A program made the translations under genes and the position numbers. Shown here in pieces: positions 19,794-28,765 of a DNA stretch of 64,000 nt. The first letter of the stretch is position 1. Each line of letters starts with the position of its first letter. The notes beneath the pieces are model-generated. The model worked only from the letters and a program-made list of their open reading frames with translations. It did no database searches and had not been told where the DNA came from. This DNA comes from Chelativorans petroleitrophicus (lineage in GTDB: Bacteria > Pseudomonadota > Alphaproteobacteria > Rhizobiales > Rhizobiaceae): NCBI RefSeq assembly GCF_025398195.1, contig NZ_JAODNV010000001.1, positions 62,001 to 126,000 on the forward strand. Direction: 5' to 3'.

Positions 19794-20072
19794 ATGACTA
19801 CCGCTACTTCCTCCGCCAGTGCTTCCCGCATAGCTCAAACTCGCTTTTCGCGTCCGCGGTTCGCGTTCATTCTCGTGTTCGGCGTTTATCCGCTGATCAC
19901 GGGGCTTCTCTACCTGATCCTGCCGCTCACTGACGGCTGGGCGCTCTGGCAGCGCACGATGATTCTTGTCCCGATCATGGTGGTAGCCATGACGTGGGGG
20001 CTCATCCCTGCCGTGCAGAGGCTTTTCCGCAACTTTCTCAATCCACCCGTCAGGGGAGCCCGGGCCGGCTGA
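19794..20072 (+). CDS. Small two-span membrane protein (DUF2798-like)
   Basis: A 92-residue protein with a Ser/Arg-rich N-terminus and two membrane segments: [21 protein letters not shown] (about 24-44) and [21 protein letters not shown] (about 54-74). The spacing and final short basic tail resemble DUF2798 proteins, an uncharacterised family often next to TetR genes. It starts 13 bases after the operator, so it is the obvious target of the divergent TetR. It may be induced by a membrane-active compound, which is inference only. Confidence 0.7.
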   Translation: MTTATSSASASRIAQTRFSRPRFAFILVFGVYPLITGLLYLILPLTDGWALWQRTMILVPIMVVAMTWGLIPAVQRLFRNFLNPPVRGARAG

Positions 20073-20149
20073 CGCGGTTTCGGCTTGCGTCGGCTGCAAG
20101 CATGGGGCAGACGGAGGCCTTCGAGTCTCGCATTTCCGGGAAAGGCCTC

Positions 20150-21391
20150 ATGTCCACTGCCGTGTCGCCGCTTGCGCCGAAACGCTATCCGAAGATGCCT
20201 GAAATAGAAGGCGTGCGCATCGCCGCCGCCGAGGCCGGCATCAAATACAAAGGCCGCAAAGACCTGATGGTCATGGTCTTCGATGAGGGCACGGAGGTTG
20301 CGGGCGTCTTCACCCGGTCGAAGTGCCCGTCCGCGCCGGTCGAGCTTTGCCGCAGGAACCTGCCCGGCGGCAAGGCGCGCATTCTGGTCGTCAACTCCGG
20401 CAATGCCAATGCCTTCACCGGCCGCAAGGGGCGCGAGGCCACCCAGATCACGGCAGAGGCCGCGGCAAAGGCGGTAGGGAGCTCCGAGACCGAGGTGTTC
20501 CTCGCCTCCACCGGCGTCATCGGCGAGCCGCTGGAGGCCGGCCGCTTCTCCCATCTGCTTGGCGACCTCGTATGGCGGGCCGATCCGGCAGGCTGGGAGG
20601 AGGCCGCCCGCGCCATCATGACCACCGATACCTATCCGAAATTCGTGACGGCGACGGCGCGGCTGGGCGAGACCGAGGTGATCATCAACGGCATTGCCAA
20701 GGGCGCGGGCATGATTGCGCCCGATATGGCGACCATGCTGTCTTTTGTGGCGACGGATGCGCCCATCGCCGCGCCGGTCCTGCAGACGCTCCTCTCGAGG
20801 GGCACCGCAACGACCTTTAACGCGATCACTGTCGACGGCGACACGTCCACATCCGACACGCTCATGCTGTTCGCCACCGGCCGGGCCGCAGCACGCGGCG
20901 CGCCGCGCATCACCGATGCGGGGGACCCGCGTCTGGTGCCGTTCCGGCGCGCGCTCGGCCGCGTGCTGAAGCAGCTCGCCCTGCAGGTGGTGCGCGACGG
21001 GGAGGGTGCGCGCAAGCAGGTGGAGGTGACGGTCACCGGCGCGAAATCGTCCCGCTCGGCCAAGCGCATCGCGCTCGCGATCGCCAATTCGCCGCTGGTC
21101 AAGACCGCGATCGCCGGCGAGGATGCCAACTGGGGCCGCATCGTGATGGCCGTCGGCAAGGCGGGCGAGCCCGCCGAACGCGATCTTCTGGCCATCTGGT
21201 TCGGCGATATCCGGGTCGCCCATGAGGGCGAGCGCGATCCGGACTATTCGGAAGAAGCGGTGTCGGCCTATATGAAGCGGGACGAGATCGCCATCCGCGT
21301 CGATCTCGGCCTCGGTCGCGGCAAGGCCACGGTCTGGACCTGCGACCTGACGAAGGAGTATGTCGCTATTAACGGTGACTACAGGAGCTGA
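20150..21391 (+). CDS. argJ: Bifunctional ornithine acetyltransferase / N-acetylglutamate synthase
   Basis: A 413-residue proenzyme of the cyclic arginine pathway. It moves the acetyl group from N-acetylornithine to glutamate and may also use acetyl-CoA. The self-cleavage site is visible in [16 protein letters not shown] near residue 190, where the Thr of ATML becomes the nucleophile of the beta chain. [12 protein letters not shown] and NGDYRS at the C-terminus are also family hallmarks. The start at 20150 is chosen by homology to the family N-terminus; the frame is open 52 codons further upstream. It heads an argJ-GNAT-mutT operon. Confidence 0.97.
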   Translation: MSTAVSPLAPKRYPKMPEIEGVRIAAAEAGIKYKGRKDLMVMVFDEGTEVAGVFTRSKCPSAPVELCRRNLPGGKARILVVNSGNANAFTGRKGREATQITAEAAAKAVGSSETEVFLASTGVIGEPLEAGRFSHLLGDLVWRADPAGWEEAARAIMTTDTYPKFVTATARLGETEVIINGIAKGAGMIAPDMATMLSFVATDAPIAAPVLQTLLSRGTATTFNAITVDGDTSTSDTLMLFATGRAAARGAPRITDAGDPRLVPFRRALGRVLKQLALQVVRDGEGARKQVEVTVTGAKSSRSAKRIALAIANSPLVKTAIAGEDANWGRIVMAVGKAGEPAERDLLAIWFGDIRVAHEGERDPDYSEEAVSAYMKRDEIAIRVDLGLGRGKATVWTCDLTKEYVAINGDYRS

Positions 21392-21393
21392 AT

Positions 21394-22167
21394 TTGAAAC
21401 AGGTGGCGGCTGAGCGGCTGGCACAGATACGCCGGTTCGAGGCGGCGGGCTTCCGCGCCTGGCCGGCGACCTCGGTGCAGTATGACGGCACCTGGGCGAT
21501 TCGGATGACCGCCAGCCATCCCTCCTGGCGTCTCAACTCGGTCAATCCGCTCGATCCCGCCGACGACCACCGCCTTGCCGAGCGCATCGAGAAGGCGGCG
21601 CGCAGGTTTCAGGCATATGGGCGGACGGTCACATTCCGTATCTCGCCGCTGTGCCCTCCTAAGCTCGTGGAACATTTCGACGCGCAAGGCTGGGCGAAGC
21701 TTAAATCATCCACGGTGATGCGGCTGAAGCTGAGCGAGGAGGTGACCGCCGGGGCGATGCACCAGATTCCGCTCAAGGACCTCAACCGCTTCGTTTCGGC
21801 CGCCTTCCAGGTGCATGGCTATGACGCGGATCTGAGGCCGGGCTTCACCGAGGTGGTGAGCTCCATCAAGCCCGAGGCCGGTCTTTTCATCCTCGAGCAG
21901 GACGATGTGCCCGTCTCCGCCGCGATCTGCGTGCAGGACGGGGCGCTGGCCGGTCTCTTCGAGGTGGCGACGGCAAAGGCCTACCGCTGCCAGGGCCATG
22001 GCCGGCGTATGCTGCTGTCGGCGCTCAAATGGGCGCATCTGCGAGGGGCGACCGAAGCCTGGCTGCAGGTCATGGACGACAACGAGGCTGCGGTCCGACT
22101 CTACCGCTCTCTCGGCTTCGAGAACGTCTACACTTACCATTATCGCCGTCCGCCGGCGGAGGCGTAA
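21394..22167 (+). CDS. GNAT family N-acetyltransferase
   Basis: A 257-residue protein starting at TTG 21394, three bases after the argJ stop, with a caggagctga site overlapping the end of argJ. The N-terminal half (ERLAQIRRFEAAGFRAWPAT, RTVTFRISPLCPP) is specific to the argJ-linked rhizobial family. The C-terminal half has the acetyl-CoA loop CQGHGRRML near residue 196 and NEAAVRLYRSLGF. The substrate is unknown. Conserved linkage to argJ and mutT hints at a housekeeping role. Confidence 0.85.
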   Translation: MKQVAAERLAQIRRFEAAGFRAWPATSVQYDGTWAIRMTASHPSWRLNSVNPLDPADDHRLAERIEKAARRFQAYGRTVTFRISPLCPPKLVEHFDAQGWAKLKSSTVMRLKLSEEVTAGAMHQIPLKDLNRFVSAAFQVHGYDADLRPGFTEVVSSIKPEAGLFILEQDDVPVSAAICVQDGALAGLFEVATAKAYRCQGHGRRMLLSALKWAHLRGATEAWLQVMDDNEAAVRLYRSLGFENVYTYHYRRPPAEA

Positions 22168-22169
22168 GA

Positions 22170-22583
22170 ATGGATGCCGGAGCGAAGCCGGTAGTCCTGG
22201 TGGCTGCCTGTGCGCTGATCGACGCGGATGGACGGGTGCTCATCGCGCAGCGGCCGGAAGGCAAGCTGATGGCGGGCCTGTGGGAGTTTCCCGGCGGCAA
22301 GGTGGAAGCGGGCGAGACGCCCGAGGAAACGGTCATTCGCGAATTGCGCGAGGAGCTGAGTGTAGAAACGAAGGTTGCGTGCCTCGCTCCGCTCACCTTC
22401 GCCAGCCACACTTATGAAAGCTTTCACCTGCTCATGCCGCTATTTGTGTGCCGGCGCTTCTGGGGCACGCCGCACCCGAACGAGGGCCAGGCGATCAAGT
22501 GGGTGCGCCCGCTCAAGCTGCGCGACTACCCGATGCCCCCTGCCGACGCGCCGCTGATTCCCTTCCTCATCGACCTGCTCTGA
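22170..22583 (+). CDS. mutT: 8-oxo-dGTP diphosphatase MutT
   Basis: A 137-residue Nudix hydrolase that cleanses 8-oxo-dGTP from the nucleotide pool. The Nudix box runs GGKVEAGETPEETVIRELREELS around residues 42-64. The catalytic RE..EE glutamates are present, but the usual Gly after the EEx tail is Ser here (EELSVET). Adjacent motifs LWEFPGGK and AIKWV match MutT. It starts two bases after the GNAT stop, so argJ, GNAT and mutT should share an mRNA. Confidence 0.92.
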   Translation: MDAGAKPVVLVAACALIDADGRVLIAQRPEGKLMAGLWEFPGGKVEAGETPEETVIRELREELSVETKVACLAPLTFASHTYESFHLLMPLFVCRRFWGTPHPNEGQAIKWVRPLKLRDYPMPPADAPLIPFLIDLL

Positions 22584-22669
22584 CCCGCCGGACGCCCAGC
22601 GTTAAGCGTTCCTTTAGGCGAATGTGAGAATTCGTCCTTCAAGGGACGGAACGGGGCATTCTGGAGGGC

Positions 22670-22978
22670 ATGATGACGTCACGCTTCGAGGGACCTCCGC
22701 GGGGTGACGAGACCTGGACGCGTGTCGGCAACGCCGGGATCGGCCTTGTAAGGGTCGCGCTTCTGTTCGGTTCCGCCGCGATCGCGCTGGCGCTCGTTCT
22801 GGCACCCATTATGGAAAGGCGCACCCGAGAGGCGGCCTTCAAGGGCGTCGGCCTGGATTATATCGCAACGGGGTCGATCAACGGCGGTGGTCATATTTTC
22901 ACGGTGCGGCGCAGCATTCTGCAGCCCGAACCCGTCTGCATCTTCCCCGGTGGCGAGAAGGAAGGGCAAACGTGCTGA
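22670..22978 (+). CDS. Small membrane-anchored hypothetical protein
   Basis: A 102-residue protein with one membrane segment (VRVALLFGSAAIALALVLAPIM, about residues 27-48). A presumably periplasmic tail follows, containing GLDYIATGSINGGGHIFTVRRSILQPEPVCIF. A GGAGGG site lies immediately before two in-frame ATGs (22670 and 22673); the second has the better spacing. It precedes the Flp-type pilin gene by 28 bases, and the pair is probably co-transcribed. I do not recognise a named family. Confidence 0.65.
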   Translation: MMTSRFEGPPRGDETWTRVGNAGIGLVRVALLFGSAAIALALVLAPIMERRTREAAFKGVGLDYIATGSINGGGHIFTVRRSILQPEPVCIFPGGEKEGQTC

Positions 22979-23006
22979 TCTCATTTCCACAGGTTCCGCG
23001 ACTGCC

Positions 23007-23216
23007 ATGAAAGGCCGGAAGACATTCGTCGCTGCGGCCGGATCGCAAGCTTGGCTGGCGGGGCGTTCGCCCCGTCGCAGGGAGGGCGCGGCCGCTGTCG
23101 AATACGCCTTGATCGCCGCCGTCATTCTTGTGGCGATCATCGTGGCCTCCGCCGAGCTCGGGCGGCAGGTGACCACCGTCTGGCACGACAATGCCGAAGA
23201 AACCCTCGCTGACTGA
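23007..23216 (+). CDS. Flp/Fap-type pilin
   Basis: A 69-residue type IVb pilin-like protein. After a basic leader the class signature GAAAVEYALIAAVILVAIIV appears, with Gly before the cleavage point and Glu at +5 of the mature chain. That is the prepilin peptidase (CpaA/TadV) pattern. A longer frame starts at 22887, but the Met at 23007 gives a sensible leader. No cpa/tad assembly genes lie in the window, so it would depend on machinery elsewhere. The stop is five bases from the convergent methyltransferase stop. Confidence 0.8.
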   Translation: MKGRKTFVAAAGSQAWLAGRSPRRREGAAAVEYALIAAVILVAIIVASAELGRQVTTVWHDNAEETLAD

Positions 23217-23221
23217 GCGGA

Positions 23222-24100
23222 TCAGCCGGATTCCTCTGCTCCGGGCGAAAGGACGCTTTTCAGGGAGACCTGCGCGCTGCCGGGCCGCAAAGGTTTCTGC
23301 TGCGACTCGTGCGGTGCCCAGCCGGACATCCAGATAATGTCGAAGCTCGCGCGGATCCGCCCGTCGGGATCAGAAAAACGGTCCTGATAGATTTCTGCCG
23401 CGCGCATGAAAAGCCTGCGCGTCGCGGGGCGGCGGCTGCGTTCGATGAGGGCGCTCGCCGCACCCATGGCGCGAAGGTCCTGCATAAGATCGAACATGGT
23501 GGCGTAGCGGACGGTCACGCTCTCGATATCGGCCACTGGCAGGGCGAAACCTGCCCGCTGGAGAAGAGCGCCCGCATCGCGCACATCCGCGAAGGGATCG
23601 ACTCGAGGCGCGGCACCGCCGGAGAGCTCGGTTTCCGCCTCGAGCAGGCTGTGACGCAGCTCCGCGAGCGTGCCCGCGCCCGCCATGGCAGCGAGGAACA
23701 GCCCGTCGGGTCGCAGCGCGCGGCGGATTTGCACGAGAAGGCCCGGCAAGTCGTTCACTTCGTGCAGTGTCATAAGCGAAACGGCAAGATCGATGCTTCC
23801 CGGTTCGAAGGGCACCGTCTCGGCAGGCGCGACGACGCCCTCATGCTCTCCTGAAAGCAGCCTTTCATCGGCTTCGACGCGCAGCACGTGATTGGCCTTG
23901 CCGCTGCGCGTGATCGCGTCGGCGGCGTGCGGCGTGAGGCAGAACAGGGCTACGGCCCGGTGAAAATGCCGCTCGACGGGGGCGAGCCGCTCCGCCAGAT
24001 CGTCCGCCACATGGCGCATGAGAAAATCGGCCGGCTCGCCGCTCCTCAGGGCGCGCAGCTTGCGGGCGAGCGTCAGATCGCTGTCGAAGATGGGCTTCAT
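23222..24100 (-). CDS. SAM-dependent methyltransferase (BioC/NDUFAF5-like)
   Basis: A 292-residue class I methyltransferase-fold protein. It opens with MKPIFDSDLTLARKLRAL and FLMRHVADDLAERL, like the alphaproteobacterial BioC-related group that includes mitochondrial NDUFAF5. Core motifs are IDLAVSLMTLHEVNDLPGLLVQIRRALRPDGLFLAAM around residues 105-140. The first glycine-rich SAM loop is poorly conserved, as in this group. NDUFAF5 hydroxylates a complex I arginine, so methylation should not be assumed. It is divergent from comF, an arrangement common in Rhizobiales. Confidence 0.82.
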   Translation of the reverse strand: MKPIFDSDLTLARKLRALRSGEPADFLMRHVADDLAERLAPVERHFHRAVALFCLTPHAADAITRSGKANHVLRVEADERLLSGEHEGVVAPAETVPFEPGSIDLAVSLMTLHEVNDLPGLLVQIRRALRPDGLFLAAMAGAGTLAELRHSLLEAETELSGGAAPRVDPFADVRDAGALLQRAGFALPVADIESVTVRYATMFDLMQDLRAMGAASALIERSRRPATRRLFMRAAEIYQDRFSDPDGRIRASFDIIWMSGWAPHESQQKPLRPGSAQVSLKSVLSPGAEESG

Positions 24101-24185
24101 GAGGCTCTTTCATTCCTGGCGGATGCGCAGTGCCACACAAATGCTATAATGGCAAAGGTGGGGTGCTTTTTGCGGGCGGGCAAGG

Positions 24186-24959
24186 ATGAGGCTTTTGCGT
24201 CATGCGGGCAAAGTTGCGCGGGAGTGGCCGGTACGGCTCCTGTTTCCACCCACATGCCTCGGCTGCCACGATCTCGTGACATCGCCTGGGGCGCTTTGCC
24301 CGGAATGCTGGCCCCATACCCGCTTTCTGGAGCGGCCCTGGTGTCCGGTGATGGGCACGCCGTTCGACCACGACATGGGGCCGGATTTCCTTTCGGGCGA
24401 GGCGATTGCCGATCCGCCGCCCTTCCGCCGCGCGCGGGCGGCGGTGGTCTATAGTGGCGTGGCGCGCCGCATGGTGCAGGGGCTGAAATTCGCCGACCGA
24501 ACGGACCTCGCGCCGTGGATGGCGCGCTGGATGCTGCGGGCGGCGGCAGAGCTGGTGGCCGATGCGGATATCGTCGTGCCGGTGCCGCTGCATCGCCGGC
24601 GCTTTTTCTCACGCCGCTTCAATCAATCGGCCGAGCTCGCCCGCGCATTGGTGCGGCTGACGGACCTTGGCTATGCCCCGGAGGCGCTTGTCCGCCAGCG
24701 CGTGACGCGCCAGCAGGTTGGGCTCGGCGCGCGCGAGCGCGAAGCCAATGTGCGCGGCGCCTTCACGGTGCCGCCGGAAAAGAAAGCGGTCGTCGAGGGC
24801 CGGAGCGTCATCCTCGTCGACGACGTCTATACCACGGGCGCCACCGCGAAGGCCGCCACGCGCGCCTTGCTGCGGGCGGGTGCCAGCGCCGTCGACGTCC
24901 TGACATTCGCGCGGGTTCTGCCGGGAGACTTTGCGTGCGGCGATCCTGCAATTATATAG
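24186..24959 (+). CDS. comF: ComF family phosphoribosyltransferase-like protein
   Basis: A 257-residue protein. The N-terminal zinc finger uses two cysteine pairs (CLGCHD and CPECW, about residues 25-45). The C-terminal phosphoribosyltransferase domain carries the PRPP loop VILVDDVYTTGATAKAATRALLRAG near residue 208 and the earlier VPVPLHRRRFFSRRFNQSAELA. ComF proteins assist uptake of transforming DNA in some bacteria and act on the translocation ATPase; in alphaproteobacteria the role is unproven. It starts the comF-grxC-nitrilase-DUF1178 run. Confidence 0.93.
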   Translation: MRLLRHAGKVAREWPVRLLFPPTCLGCHDLVTSPGALCPECWPHTRFLERPWCPVMGTPFDHDMGPDFLSGEAIADPPPFRRARAAVVYSGVARRMVQGLKFADRTDLAPWMARWMLRAAAELVADADIVVPVPLHRRRFFSRRFNQSAELARALVRLTDLGYAPEALVRQRVTRQQVGLGAREREANVRGAFTVPPEKKAVVEGRSVILVDDVYTTGATAKAATRALLRAGASAVDVLTFARVLPGDFACGDPAII

Positions 24960-24985
24960 CGCGCATGGGTAGCACGGACGGCACC

Positions 24986-25267
24986 ATGGCGAACGTCACC
25001 ATCTATACGCGCATCGCGTGCGGCTACTGCGCCGCGGCCAAGCGGCTGCTGGAGCGCAAGGGCATCGCCTATGTCGAGCACGATGCGAGCTTTTCCCCCG
25101 CGCTGCGGGAGGAAATGATAAGGAGGGCAGGCGGCCGCTCCACTTTCCCGCAGATCTTCATCGGTGACATTCACGTGGGCGGATCGGACGAACTGCACGC
25201 GCTCGAGCGCGAAGGGCGGCTCGAGGCCCTGCTGCAGGAGCAGGGCGTGCCGGGAGCGAAGGCATGA
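24986..25267 (+). CDS. grxC: Glutaredoxin 3
   Basis: A 93-residue thioredoxin-fold protein with the dithiol active site CGYC at residues 12-15 in VTIYTRIACGYCAAAKRLL. The glutathione-binding TFPQIFIGDIHVGGSDEL follows. It reduces protein disulfides with glutathione in the cytoplasm. A GCGC start region 26 bases after comF and a four-base overlap (ATGA) with the next gene suggest a single operon. A Met nine codons upstream (MGSTDGTMANVT) is possible but less like the family. Confidence 0.95.
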   Translation: MANVTIYTRIACGYCAAAKRLLERKGIAYVEHDASFSPALREEMIRRAGGRSTFPQIFIGDIHVGGSDELHALEREGRLEALLQEQGVPGAKA

Positions 25268-26130
25268 GCACGATACGCGTAGCGGCGCTGCAAATGCGCT
25301 CTGGCGAAAATCCGCAGGACAATCTCGCGACGTTCGAGGCTTTGGTTCGGGAGGCCGCGGGCAAGGGTGCTGCCTATGTGCAGAGCCCGGAGATGACCGG
25401 TATTCTCGTGCGCGGGCGCGAAAAGCTGGCCGAGCGCGTATATGCGCAATCGGACGATCCGCTGGTGCGGCGCGCGGGCGAACTCGCTCGGGAGCTTTCG
25501 CTTTTCGTGCATCTGGGCTCCACGGCTATCGCGCTCGAAGGCGGGAAGGTGGCCAACCGCTCCTTCCTGTTCGGGCCCAACGGCGCGCTGATCGCCACAT
25601 ACGACAAGATCCACATGTTCGATGTCGATCTGGACCATGGCGAGAGCTGGCGCGAGTCGGCGACCTATGAGCCTGGCACACGTGCCGTTGTGGCGGCATT
25701 GCCCTTTGCCCGGCTGGGCCTTGCGGTCTGCTACGACCTGCGGTTTCCGCAGCTTTTCCGCGCGCAGGCCCTGGCGGGCGCCGAGGTGCTGACCGTTCCC
25801 GCCGCCTTCACGCGCCAGACGGGTGAGGCGCACTGGCACGTGCTCATCAGGGCGCGCGCCATCGAAAACGGCGCTTGGGTCATTGCCGCTGCCCAGGGTG
25901 GTCTGCATGAGGACGGACGGGAAACCTTCGGGCATTCGCTCGTGGTCGATCCCTGGGGGCGCGTCATTGCGGAAGCAGACCATGATGAGCCGACCGTTAT
26001 CGTCGCCGATATCCACCCTGCAGCCTCAGCCGAGGCGCGGCGCAAGATACCCAATCTTAAGAACGCACGTGATTTTACGGTGAACGAAGTGGTCTATGAA
26101 CAAACCGGACCGGAAGAGGTGATGCCGTGA
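25264..26130 (+). CDS. Carbon-nitrogen hydrolase (Nit1-type)
   Basis: A 288-residue nitrilase-superfamily amidase. The Glu-Lys-Cys triad is visible: the Glu of QSPEMTG near residue 42, the Lys of YDKIHMFDVD near 115, and the Cys of AVCYDLRFP near 155. Bacterial Nit1-like enzymes of this branch hydrolyse deaminated glutathione, which would fit coupling to glutaredoxin 3, but that substrate is inferred from family knowledge. Starts and stops overlap both neighbours (ATGA at 25264, GTGA at 26127). Confidence 0.9.
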   Translation: MSTIRVAALQMRSGENPQDNLATFEALVREAAGKGAAYVQSPEMTGILVRGREKLAERVYAQSDDPLVRRAGELARELSLFVHLGSTAIALEGGKVANRSFLFGPNGALIATYDKIHMFDVDLDHGESWRESATYEPGTRAVVAALPFARLGLAVCYDLRFPQLFRAQALAGAEVLTVPAAFTRQTGEAHWHVLIRARAIENGAWVIAAAQGGLHEDGRETFGHSLVVDPWGRVIAEADHDEPTVIVADIHPAASAEARRKIPNLKNARDFTVNEVVYEQTGPEEVMP

Positions 26131-26552
26131 TCCGCTTCGGCCTCATCTGCGAAAACGAGCACGAGTTCGAGGCGTGGTTCCGCAGCGGCGATGACTTCGA
26201 AGTCCAGAAGAGCAAGAAGCTCGTCGTCTGTCCCGTTTGTGGATCGCAGAAGATTGAAAAGGCCCTGATGGCGCCTGCGATCGCCACGAACCGCAGCAGC
26301 GAGCGCATCGCGCTTGCCATGAGCGAGGAGCAGAAGCAGGCGCTCGCACAGCTTCGCGCGCTGGCGAAGAAGGTGCGAGAGAACGCCGACTATGTGGGCG
26401 ACAGGTTTCCCGAGGAGGCGCGCAAGATCCATTTCGGCGAGGTCGAGCCGCGCGGGATTTACGGCGAAGCCACGCCGGAGGAGGCCCGAAGCCTTGCCGA
26501 GGACGGCGTGGAATTTATGCCGCTTCCAATCTTCCCCGAAGATCGGAACTGA
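26127..26552 (+). CDS. DUF1178 family zinc-ribbon-like protein
   Basis: A 141-residue protein beginning with MIRFGLICENEHEFEAWF, where the Cys and His, together with the later CPVCGS pair, look like a zinc ribbon. The rest is helical and ends in EGVEFMPLPIFPED-like sequence (DGVEFMPLPIFPEDRN), the DUF1178 hallmark. Function is unknown. The GTG start at 26127 overlaps the nitrilase stop by four bases. Linkage to grxC and the nitrilase is conserved in Rhizobiales and suggests a shared housekeeping role. Confidence 0.9.
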   Translation: MIRFGLICENEHEFEAWFRSGDDFEVQKSKKLVVCPVCGSQKIEKALMAPAIATNRSSERIALAMSEEQKQALAQLRALAKKVRENADYVGDRFPEEARKIHFGEVEPRGIYGEATPEEARSLAEDGVEFMPLPIFPEDRN

Positions 26553-26585
26553 CGCTCCGTCTCCGGAGCGCTGTTTGCGGAAGCC

Positions 26586-27347
26586 TCAGCTACGCTCCTC
26601 GGCCCTCGGCTTTTCAGCCAGAACGATGTAGTTGACGTCCATGTCGCGGGAGCGCTGCCAGCGGTCGGACAGAGGATTGTACACGACACCCGTCCGGTCA
26701 ATGGTCACCAGGCCTGCTGCCGTGAGCGCCCGCTCAAGCTCTTCAGGGCGCACCAGCTTGCCGTACTGATGGGTGCCGCGCGGCAGCCAGCGCAGCACAT
26801 ATTCCGCGCCGATGATGGCGAGGCCCAGCGCCTTTAAGGTCCGGTTGATCGTGGCGATGAACATGATACCGCCGGGCCTCAGCATCTGGGCGCATTTTTC
26901 GATGAACAGGTTGATGTCGGCGACGTGCTCGACAACCTCCATGTTCAAGATCACGTCGAATGTCTCGCCCTGTTCGGCCAGAGATTCGGCGGTTTCGGCG
27001 CGATAATCCACCCGCACGCCGGCTTCCGCCGCATGAAGCTTCGCCACCTCAATGTTGGTCTCGGAGGCATCAGCGCCCACCACTTCGGCCCCGAGACGCG
27101 CCATCGGCTCGCACAGAAGGCCGCCGCCGCACCCGATATCGAGTATCCGCAGGCCCTTGAACGGTTCGGCCGCGCGCGGATCACGCCCGAACCGGGCCGC
27201 GACGTGGTCGCGGATATAGGCGAGGCGAACGGGATTGAACTTGTGCAGCGGGCGGAACTTGCCGTTCGGGTTCCACCATTCCCCCGCCAGTGCCGAAAAA
27301 CGTTCAACCTCGCTGGCATCGATGGTGCTTCGTCGGACATCGGGCAT
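26586..27347 (-). CDS. ubiG: Ubiquinone biosynthesis O-methyltransferase UbiG
   Basis: A 253-residue SAM-dependent enzyme that performs both O-methylations of ubiquinone synthesis. Visible marks are [26 protein letters not shown] at the N-terminus, the SAM loop [20 protein letters not shown] near residue 68, and [13 protein letters not shown] near 130. [30 protein letters not shown] is distinctive of UbiG. The Met at 27347 was chosen over the in-frame Met at 27443 because it matches the family. It converges with the DUF1178 gene. Confidence 0.96.
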   Translation of the reverse strand: MPDVRRSTIDASEVERFSALAGEWWNPNGKFRPLHKFNPVRLAYIRDHVAARFGRDPRAAEPFKGLRILDIGCGGGLLCEPMARLGAEVVGADASETNIEVAKLHAAEAGVRVDYRAETAESLAEQGETFDVILNMEVVEHVADINLFIEKCAQMLRPGGIMFIATINRTLKALGLAIIGAEYVLRWLPRGTHQYGKLVRPEELERALTAAGLVTIDRTGVVYNPLSDRWQRSRDMDVNYIVLAEKPRAEERS

Positions 27348-27564
27348 GGTTTCGCCTGTTCTCCGTCTCACATTCGCGCGCCCGCCTTCCGGTCGGGGCT
27401 TTTCGCGCCGCCATGAAGTCGGGTGGAGGGGGGCAAATGTCAAGTTTGGATTTTTGAGCGTAATGCGGTCTTAAGCAGCAGGGTGCCTCGCGCACCAGGC
27501 GCGAAACCGTGATCTGCAGATCCGAAAAGCCGCGTTCAGCCGCAGGCCGGAGAGGCGCAGATGG

Positions 27565-28437
27565 TCAGGGATTCGGGCGAAAGGGTGGCCGTTTGGACCG
27601 GCGAATGATGATCAGTACGCCGGTTATGGCAAGCAGCGAGCCCACCGCCATGCGCGTGTCGAACGTGTCTCCGGTCACCAGAACGCCGAGGATGACGGTG
27701 AACACCGGCGACATCAGCATGAGCGAAGCTATAAGGCTGGCCTCGTATTTCTGCACGAACCGGTAATAAATCGTGTGTGCAGTGACCGAGACGATCAGGG
27801 CGGAAAAGACCACGGCGCCCACGAAAATCCAGCCTGCTGCCCGCACGCCTTCGATCTGATTCGTCTCGAACAGCATGGAAGCTGCGAACATGGGAAGAAT
27901 TCCCGTAACGCCCACCCATGCCTGGAACTGCAACGGCTTCACCTCGGATATCTGCTTGAGCATAATGGCGCCGAACGAGCTGGCCACAGCGGCAACCGCG
28001 GCAAGCACCAGGCCGGGATCCAGTGACGCATGTTCGGGATGCCACATGACCAGAACCGCGCCTGCGAACGCCATGCAGATACCGGTCACGCGCCGCCAGC
28101 GGATGACCTCTCCGAGAATGAGAACGGAAAGCAGCGTCGTCACCGGAACGTTGAGCTGCTGCACGATAGCGACGCCGGACGGATCGGCCAGCGCGATGGC
28201 CGCGAAGGAAAGGCCGAAGGTGGCGCTGCCCATCAGAAAGGCGGCGGTGGCCATGCGCCAAAACCGGCGCGGCAGCGGGAACAGCCATGGGCTGACCGCC
28301 ACGGCGATGAGGATGGAACGTATCGCCGCATAGAAAAGCGGCGGCGCGCCGGCCTCAAAGGCGAGCTTGCAGACGATCGCATTCGCGGCCCAGATCAGGC
28401 AGACCGTTGCGAGCAGCAGAAAATCACGATGCTGCAT
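27565..28437 (-). CDS. EamA-type drug/metabolite transporter
   Basis: A 290-residue inner-membrane protein with ten hydrophobic segments in two EamA repeats (FLLLATVCLIWAANAIVCKLAF at the start; LAAVAAVASSFGAIMLKQI in the middle). The conserved IWAANAI and the ending ITGVLIIIRRSK are typical of the DMT superfamily. It probably exports a metabolite or amino acid; the substrate cannot be deduced. It stands alone on the minus strand, with 121 bases to the start of ubiG downstream and a 328-base gene-free stretch on the other side. Confidence 0.88.
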   Translation of the reverse strand: MQHRDFLLLATVCLIWAANAIVCKLAFEAGAPPLFYAAIRSILIAVAVSPWLFPLPRRFWRMATAAFLMGSATFGLSFAAIALADPSGVAIVQQLNVPVTTLLSVLILGEVIRWRRVTGICMAFAGAVLVMWHPEHASLDPGLVLAAVAAVASSFGAIMLKQISEVKPLQFQAWVGVTGILPMFAASMLFETNQIEGVRAAGWIFVGAVVFSALIVSVTAHTIYYRFVQKYEASLIASLMLMSPVFTVILGVLVTGDTFDTRMAVGSLLAITGVLIIIRRSKRPPFRPNP

Positions 28438-28765
28438 GATGCCTGCGATCCGTGATTTGTCTGCTGGTCTGCTTCCGCGCGGCCTCGGCTAAAGCCTGCA
28501 TCGGGAGTGTCCGCCAAGCGGATGCATAGAGAAGAAATGTCTGCTGCACTCAGGAGACCGTCATCTGCTGGCGGATTCCTTGGGGCCGCCCAACCCCTCG
28601 AAGATAGCAAACGCCCGGTGGCGATTCCGTATCACCTATCAGCTTGCACACGACCTAAAAACCTTCATGACAGCACTGCCGCATCGTGGCTCATCGGAAT
28701 TGTCGGCCATGTACCACTGTCCCGAATGATTTGACGCATAGGCCGGCCCGCTCGCCTTTGCGGCC
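28438..28765. other. Gene-free stretch of about 330 bases
   Basis: No supportable gene. A 75-codon plus-strand frame (28507-28734) has no recognisable domain and no clear ribosome binding site. The composition is slightly less GC-rich than the flanks, compatible with promoter sequence for the EamA gene and a decayed remnant. I see no tRNA, repeat or operator. Confidence 0.5.

Noticed and set aside
28507-28734. 75-codon frame in the gap between EamA and MFS genes
   Set aside because: No ribosome binding site, no domain and no neighbour support; may be a remnant but cannot be called a gene.
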